Shown in pieces: positions 1 to 64,000 of a DNA stretch of 64,000 nucleotides. This DNA is from Hyperoplus lanceolatus (lineage: Eukaryota > Chordata > Actinopteri > Uranoscopiformes > Ammodytidae). Numbering within the stretch: the first letter of the stretch is position 1; each line of letters opens with the position of its first letter. The notes beneath the pieces were generated by a model that was given only the letters and a program-made list of their open reading frames with translations, had not been told where the DNA came from and did no database searches. The translations under genes and the position numbers were made by a program. The stretch covers positions 4,565,001 through 4,629,000 of the forward strand of contig CM049404.1 of the NCBI GenBank assembly GCA_026929865.2, written 5' to 3'.

Positions 1-106
1 AAGGATGAACTAAAGGCTTTCATGAGGGAACTTGGCTTGGTCTTTCCCAATTTAAAATGGCAGGTGTCTTTCCCCTGAACCTACCTTCACTCCTCACACA
101 CTTAAT

Positions 107-210
<104 letters not shown>

Positions 211-826
211 GTAGTTCAGGTGTCTTTCACTTGAACAGTCAAAAATGTTTATTACTTCAGTAAGAACATTCATGTTAGGGAATTTACTCACATGAATTTA
301 CAATATTGAGTGTGTATCCTAAGGTATCCCTGAAGTGCAAATCAAAGCGGCAAAAAGGAAAACACATCAACAACAAGGAAACGATGACAATGCATCACTA
401 AACACAATGACAATTAGAAACACAACAATAAATCAAAGAACACACAAACTAAAAGATAAACACAATGATTAACTTCTACCAGAAAAGGTATAGGGCCTAT
501 CTGCCATCATGGGATCCTCACTGATGGAGGGACACACTTCAGTGCACCATTGCCATATTTGTGCATCAGCAAACACAAGGAACATTGACAAAAAATAGAT
601 CAACCATCAAATGCATCCCAGGAATTATTGTTTGCATTTTCAGGGGATCTTTTAGCCTATATAGGCCTACTAGAAATACATATGATATGCAATAGGTCCC
701 ATGGGTATAATCTCAGTCCGTTTTTTAATCTCCCCCCGGTTTGATTTAAAAAATCAAATGTAGCCTATAGGAAATGTATCCTCTTTTCTGCTTACATTTG
801 CAAGCTATCATCTTCTCTTCTCGTCC

Positions 827-1229
827 AGAGCCCTTAGGTCGTCTGGGACAGGTCTACTTACAGTCCTTAGAGTTAGGACTAAACAAGGAGAAGCAGCTTT
901 TAGTTATTATGCACCAAATCTCTGGAACAAACTCCCAGAGAACTTGAGGTCTGCTGCAACTCTCAGTTCTTTTAAATCGAGTCTGAAGACTTTTTTGTTT
1001 CCATTTTAACCTGCAATTTTCATTTTATTTGCTTCTTTTATTTGCTTTTAAATGTTTTTAAATCGAGTTTTCATTTTTTTTTATTTGCTTCTTTTATTCG
1101 CTTTTAAATGTTTTATAATGTGTTTTATGTATTCTAATCTTGCCCCTGTAAAGCACTTTGAGTGGCCTTGTGTCTGAATTGTGCTATATAAATAAACTTG
1201 CCTTGCCTTGCCTTGCCTTGTCTTGCCTT
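827..1229 (+). mobile_element. 3' end of an L2-like LINE
   Basis: Codons from 827 read RTKQGEAAFSYYAPNLWNKL then SSFKSSLKTFLF and a stop near 1008, the usual C-terminus of fish L2-type reverse transcriptases. The 3' UTR ends with an AAAGCACTTTGAGT motif, ATAAATAAA and a (CTTGC)n-type tail. A tandem duplication of about 45 bp lies in the UTR (about 1018-1110). The rest of the element is missing (5' truncation). Confidence 0.75.
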
Positions 1230-1751
1230 CATCAAATATTACCTCATGTCTGCACTGTGGGGAGAGTAGTTCAGTGCACCTGCACTGGTTATATCTCACC
1301 CATGGGAAGCAGAGACATGCCTGGGGTCAGTGGCTGTGGATTCAAACCACTGTCCTCTCGTCCCATGGTACCATCCATTTTGCACTCCATTTGCACTGCA
1401 AGTTATTTTGCTATAAAGATTGCAGGCTACGTTTTTTTACGTTGTAGTAAGAACTGTAGCCGGCAATGTTAGCTGTTTTTTTTGTACTTACACAGTTATG
1501 ATATACATTTACCTCTGCGACGAAACCTGCCCCTATACATCACACACAACCGCACACACATAGTAGGCTACTATTTTGGTTAATATACCTAATCATTTGG
1601 TCTCCCATGGTGATAGCCTACTAGGCCTAAATATAACTGTAGGCCTATCACAAGATTTCAATTTAAGGCCTAATAGGGCCTATAGTGCCACACACTTCCA
1701 TCTTCCCTCCTTTTCTGAATTTCTCTTTAACATTAGGATTAATAGGCTGAG

Positions 1752-3160
1752 TGAGTCATTCCATGAATCCGGTACGATTTGGACTTAGACATTTTTGGAT
1801 TTTTGACCAAAATGTATTACTTTTCTGAACATCCCACAACATCAAGGACATATTTAACCCTCAGAAACAGATATTTTCCCATCTCAGGCATCAAAGACCT
1901 TTAATTATTGGCCATTATTGTATTTTATTGGCACCAATTTTTTTCAACCCCGTTATGGACACTGTGGCACCTGTCTGAATATGTATATAAAATGTATTCT
2001 TTATAAAATCTACATTTTTGTACTATTCAGATGTACCCAAAACTAATGCAATATTTGCAAATATAGAAATTACACAACATGTCACTTTTCAGCATTACTC
2101 AAGTATGAAATGGATACCTTTTGTGACAGCAATCACACCATTTTAATCAAAGTGTGATCAAAATGTGGTTTTACTTCATATTTTAACTAAAATCAATATT
2201 CTGATGATTGACCTAAATATTGCAGACATAGTTCAACAAACAGTTCATATTTTTTATAAGCTTTAAGGAATAAATACCATAAATGCAGGTGTGACGGGGT
2301 TGAAATTAGGGTAACAGGGTTGAAAATTGTAACGGGGTTGAAGGGGACATAAACAGATTAGAGTTTATTTTGGACTCTAATTACTTTCAACTGTCAAAAA
2401 AGTAACGGGGTTGAGTGTAACGGGGTTGTGATTTTTTGCTCATTATGGCTGCTGCTCTGCATGTGTGAATAACAGGAAAGCACACATGGCATGCATGAGA
2501 TAAGAAATCATAAATGTATTCAAAATTACAAATATAATTTTCTCAAGTTATTGTTTTCTATCTTTATTTCATGTAACGGGGTTGAGTTGATAAGCTTGAC
2601 GACGACAATATCAACATTTAAATGACTGAAATATGCATGATGGCAACTTGCCTCTTCCTGCTGTTGTTGTTCAAAAGGCCTCTAACATGTCTTCTAATGT
2701 TAAATTTAACATATGGAACAGTCCATTATTTTTTTATGGGTGGGAGAATGACTTGTGTGACGGGGTTGAGGGTTACCGAGGGACGGAAGTAAATATTGTG
2801 ATTTTAATTAATAATCATGAATTTATTTAGAATAAAATCACTTCCTGTAAAAAAAGCACATATAGAGGTTTATGTGTATGGCAACATTTATTGAAATGTT
2901 TCAAGTTGTACTTGTCATATCCCAAGTAGATTTTCATTGAATGCTGTGGGGGACATGACACAATAGATAGTTTCAACTAAAGAAAACCAGATAATTACTG
3001 AAATAAGGATAAAATGTATGTAATGTCTTACATCTTATTAAAGGGGGGACTTCAATTGATGTAAAAAGCTTTTTAAGAAAGATTTAATTGATCTCATAGA
3101 TAAAATACACTTAAAAAGATCTGAGGGACTCAAATCGTACCGGATTGGTGGAATGACTCA
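1752..3160. mobile_element. Non-autonomous DNA transposon with CGGGGTTGA repeats
   Basis: The ends are inverted: TGAGTCATTCCA at the left and TGGAATGACTCA at the right, with ATCCGGTACGATTTG also shared in inverted order, an imperfect TIR of about 30 bp. The interior lacks a transposase ORF but holds seven copies of CGGGGTTGA or close variants (2295, 2315, 2333, 2406, 2421, 2577, 2761) and one inverted copy near 1949. I could not settle the target duplication or superfamily. Confidence 0.65.
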
Positions 3161-3801
3161 AGTAACGTTTTATTAGGCTATGTCCATTATAATGGAATCT
3201 TTCAAGTGAAAATCACATTGTGTCAGTGCAATATGCACTAGGCTACTGCTCATCTACAAATGCATTCCTTTGTTGTTTATATCAGATAGGCCATAGCCTA
3301 TATATTGCATGCTTGACACAATATTTTAAGTAATCTTTTCTGAAACAGCTGATGTTCTGCAGAGTGTGACTAATAGGCTAGCGCAGAGAAATAGGCTACG
3401 CTACACAATACGTTCAGAAAAATAGGGCTACACACCAATGTTGGTTTTGGGAATATAGGCTACTGACTAGCCTAGTAAAAATGACACACGAAAAAACTGT
3501 AATTAAAAAAAAAATGTTTTTAGGCTAGAAAATAGCCTATATTAACCAGTAAGCAACTGTAAACTGAAGTAGGCATAAACAACATTGTTCCCACTTAGCT
3601 CATTCCTCCTATTTTAACATGGAATTCAAATAATTGGGCTGCCATTCACACAATGTGATTTTATTGTTTTTACTGTAATTTTTGATATCTCAGACAGAGT
3701 CATTTGTTTTGAACAAAGTTACGTTTCCATTAGCCTACAGTAGCCAAAGCATAGGCCTAGTTGTTTTGCGAGCAGCGGGTGTTTCGAGTTGGAAGTTCAG
3801 G
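3161..3801. other. Upstream noncoding DNA rich in TAGGCTA/TAGCCTA words
   Basis: No ORF or element was recognised. The word TAGGCTA, its complement or TAGGCCTA recurs every 30-60 bp here and again at about 640-780 and 1560-1750, but not inside the intervening transposon. The word is thinner after 4400. Confidence 0.5.
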
Positions 3802-3809
3802 TGACGTCT
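3802..3809 (+). promoter_or_regulatory. CRE-like element
   Basis: TGACGTCT, one base from the TGACGTCA CRE/ATF palindrome, lies about 60 bp upstream of the X-box in a locally GC-richer block. It is a plausible activator site by motif only. Confidence 0.3.
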
Positions 3810-3867
3810 CGAGGGACCTAGGAGCGGAGGGAGGTCCCACTATGGTCCCACTCCCAGGCAGCGTCCC

Positions 3868-3881
3868 GTCTCCTTGGAAAC
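3868..3881 (+). promoter_or_regulatory. RFX X-box of the cfap74 promoter
   Basis: GTCTCCTTGGAAAC matches the vertebrate X-box (GTYNCC, AT spacer, RGNAAC) except for the first spacer base. RFX factors bind such imperfect inverted repeats just upstream of ciliary genes. It sits about 630 bp before the start codon and directly before the presumed first exon, which fits RFX/FOXJ1 control of a motile-cilium gene. Confidence 0.7.
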
Positions 3882-3973
3882 ACTAACAAATATGGCGGAA
3901 TAATTTGTATGCTGTCAGAAAAAGTAATACTGGGAAGCTATCTGGTCGAAGAAGGAAAGCGTAACAAAGCGAG
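3882..3973 (+). other. cfap74: Probable 5' noncoding exon of cfap74
   Basis: The stretch after the X-box ends in a good donor (GCGAG|GTAACA at 3974), and the ATG exon begins after an acceptor AG at 4492-4493. The left border is a guess, since the start site cannot be read directly. It carries a three-codon upstream ORF (3892-3903) and a second ATG at 3909 that is out of frame with the main start. Confidence 0.45.
3889..3898 (+). promoter_or_regulatory. YY1-type site near the transcription start
   Basis: AATATGGCGG matches the AANATGGCGG core bound by YY1, which in vertebrates is typically placed at or just downstream of TATA-less start sites. Here it lies 8 bp after the X-box. No TATA box is apparent. 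Confidence 0.45.
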
Positions 3974-4499
3974 GTAACAGCTTAATGTTTGTTGAAGTTT
4001 TCAAACTTTAAATTTGATACAGCCTAAAGTCAGCATTAATTATGCATCCGCATAGCTGCAAGCTAGCAAAGCTAGCCCCTTTTGAGTGAACAACACGACA
4101 CATTCAACCCAGAAATATGGTTATTGAATGCAGCAAAAATGACTGGTAATGTAACTCACCTGTACAATATGACTTGACATATTCTGCAATTCATTAAGAG
4201 TTGATTTTAGAATTGGCATATTGGCCAGATAACATTTTGAATTGGTTCTAATTCATGAAGCCTAGCCTATGGGACTAGTGCTATTTCCTTAATTGTGACA
4301 TTAAAATTGTCTTATACCGATAGGAATTGACACTAGGCTGTGTCTGCCAATTGATAGAATATGCATCCAACTGTCATGATAAATTGCTTATTTTGAAGAA
4401 ATGTGTTAGCCTTTAGTCCATTCTATGTTAAGCTATAACTAAAGCTCAAAGCTACAGTTTTGTCTCATAATATGCGCCTTTATTGCTAAATAGGGTTAA

Positions 4500-62043
<57,544 letters not shown>

Positions 62044-62055
62044 GTAACAATGAAT

Positions 62056-62467
62056 CTGCCCTGCATTCCAAATCCCTATACTATCTCTGCTATTTACTAT
62101 GGTAGAAAAAGGATTTAGGATGTCCTAATACCTGTGTGAGGATGCAGCATCCTGAGAAAATACATGGATGTCCTGCTTACATCCGGTCGTGATTCTTAGA
62201 GTGGAAATCGGAATGCTTTTTTTGGGCGATTCTGAGCCAGAACCCACTGTGCATCAGAAGTTAAGTCACATTTACGGAGCCTCTGTGTGAAAACAATCAG
62301 CAATTTGATGGCTATATTTAGTAAGAGGCCATATCAAGGCGCGATGTTAGGATTAAATTGAAAAGTAAAAGTATGTCCCAATTGTGTGCCTACTGCATGC
62401 TACATACTTCAGCTCTAGTATGTAGAATATAAAAAAGAAAGAGTATGCGATTTGGAATGCAGGGCAG
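62056..62467. mobile_element. MITE with CTGCCCTGCATTCCAAATC ends (copy 2)
   Basis: CTGCCCTGCATTCCAAATC at the left is inverted at the right (GATTTGGAATGCAGGGCAG with the central bases differing slightly). It starts only 12 bp past the exon 28 donor. Same family as 59790-60063. Confidence 0.8.
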
Positions 62468-63079
62468 CTCTGTACAATACTCTGTAGGCCCTGTCATGTC
62501 AGATTTGTGTCATGTCTTGTAATCTTTGAGACTTTACTGGATCCAATACAGCATTTCCCAAGTCCTAATATATATATTTCATATCTTCAGATAAATGGCC
62601 TCCTTTACCAGACTTCTACTGCTTCTTTCTGACTAAAGAGATGGTCATAGGAAATAGAAAATGTCTTCTCTCCCCCATCTCTTTCTTCTATTTTTGATGC
62701 TTTTTTTAAAATATGTAAGAAAATGCTCTTAGAGAGAAGATAGAAATTGTTTTGTTTAAATAGGAGCAGTTCAAAAGAAGTACATTTCCTAACACTCTAT
62801 GTTGAATGGTGTTGTATCTATCTTCTTTGTACTGTGAGCTCACCAAAGTATTTCCTATAACAGCTTTTGTTGTATTGACAATACAATGAACTCAACTCAG
62901 GTCAAAGACTGCAAGACCAAATGCAAAAGCTCTATTTGATCCTCAAAGATACACAAATCGGACACATTCTTTCTCTTTCTCCTCCCTGAGGTCCGATTTT
63001 CCCTCTTATTTTTAACGGTAGAATATTTTAGGATTATTTCAGTTGTTTAGATAGAGCAGGCATTTTTGCTGGGTCTGCA

Positions 63080-63830
63080 TTGAATAAAGAGAGATTAATA
63101 ACCTGTATGTATCGTGGAAAAGGACAGACGATTATTAATCGAGACACAACTACATTTATGAGCTTTTATGTACTCAATAAATCATCATTAAGAAGATATT
63201 CTTACGAGGATCCTACATCATCGGACCAAAACGACATTATTGACCCTGATAATCATTTCTACAATAGAGGGAAAAGAGACTGTCAGTATCATACAGAGGA
63301 TCAATTCATCAGTTGCTTTCAATCAATTGGGAAATTGTCCATAATTCATTTTAATAGCAGAAGTCTCTACACAAATTTTTCGCATATTAAGGAATACTTA
63401 CAGCAATTCTCCAACCCATTCAACATCATTGCAGTGTCAGAAACATGGATTAAGGAAGGCAAATGCATGGACTTTGATCTTGATGAAAATATAAGGTTTG
63501 AAATCGTAAATAACATGTGTGCTGCAATTGATAACCTAATGGAATGTGTGACTATTGAAATTCAAACGAATGATAAATGTATGGGATAAATTATCATGAA
63601 AGTCTGGAGTTATTAGCTAATCTTTACGAGGAACCTAGATTATCAGACCCAAATGACATTAAAGCATGGACAATTTGAATTAAAGTTGGCATGGTCTTTG
63701 AATTAAAGGGATTTAAACTGGTTTGTGTCATAATATAAGGTTTGAAATTGTAAATACAATGTGCTCTGCTATTGATAACCTAATGGAATGTGTGACTATT
63801 GAAATTTAAATGAAAGATACATGTTAATTA
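63080..63830 (+). mobile_element. LINE endonuclease fragments, partly duplicated
   Basis: A frame at 63080-63589 contains LSIIHFNSRSLYTNFSHIKE and FNIIAVSETWI, the N-terminal endonuclease start of L2-type LINEs. It then jumps to MCAAIDNLMECVTIEI, which in such proteins lies further on, so a segment is deleted. A second partial copy follows: GAGGAACCTAGATTATCAGA near 63628 mirrors 63207, and ATTGATAACCTAATGGAATG recurs at 63527 and 63769. Confidence 0.65.
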
Positions 63831-64000
63831 TCAGCTGTGTGTTCAGAACACCCGAGTTAAAATTGGAAGACTTTCTCTGACTGAAGAATTTGTAAATACA
63901 CTGCATGTTATGGGACTGTAGCCAAGGTCAGCAGACACACTGACTGTTTTGAATACTTTTGCAGAGGTGTTTAGGCTACTAGAGAAGAAATGGACAAGGC

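Overview
The window is raw genomic DNA from a ray-finned fish, probably a teleost. It has spliced GT-AG exons, long introns full of Tc1/mariner, L2-like LINE and MITE copies, and very long (TG)n/(CA)n microsatellites. There is no operon structure, ribosome binding site or CRISPR array. The exact species cannot be told from the sequence.

One host gene occupies almost the whole window on the + strand: cfap74 (cilia and flagella associated protein 74, the FAP74/KIAA1751 family). I can place 28 consecutive coding exons from the ATG at 4500 to 62043. All join in phase and give about 1,240 residues with no stop. The last exon ends in a donor site and the human protein is longer (about 1,580 residues), so the 3' end lies beyond base 64000. 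The protein has an acidic N-terminus, then a charged coiled-coil region (about residues 75-400), then a series of ASH/MSP-type beta-sandwich modules (about residues 515-1130). Upstream is a likely 5' noncoding exon (about 3882-3973). It is preceded by a near-consensus RFX X-box (3868-3881) and a YY1-type ATGGCGG site, as expected for a cilium gene.

Layout: 1-3.8 kb is upstream DNA with a (TG)n tract, an L2 LINE tail and a non-autonomous DNA transposon carrying seven copies of a CGGGGTTGA-type motif. 3.8-5.3 kb holds the promoter and exons 1-3. 5.3-17.2 kb holds exons 4-11, with a nearly complete Tc1 transposon, a foldback Tc1 copy, a small palindromic MITE and a sense-oriented LINE. 17.2-31.3 kb holds exons 12-17, with two MITEs, a second copy of the same Tc1 family, and a 1.2 kb inverted-terminal element. 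31.3-45.8 kb holds exons 18-21, with adjacent DNA elements, two more foldback Tc1 derivatives (one carrying a piggyBac-like insertion with intact TTAA target duplication and a MITE with a 9-bp target duplication), and a TTA-flanked MITE. 45.8-64 kb holds exons 22-28, with large microsatellites, a Kolobok-like TTAA element, a second copy of the 9-bp-duplication MITE, two copies of another MITE family, and LINE endonuclease fragments at the right edge.

The most unusual points are these. Three different Tc1 lineages in the introns of this one gene all occur as head-to-head foldback copies of their 3' halves. Three exons (11, 18 and 22) have a dinucleotide microsatellite in place of the normal polypyrimidine tract. 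MITEs sit within about 15-40 bp of splice sites. I see no second host gene and no RNA gene that I can support.
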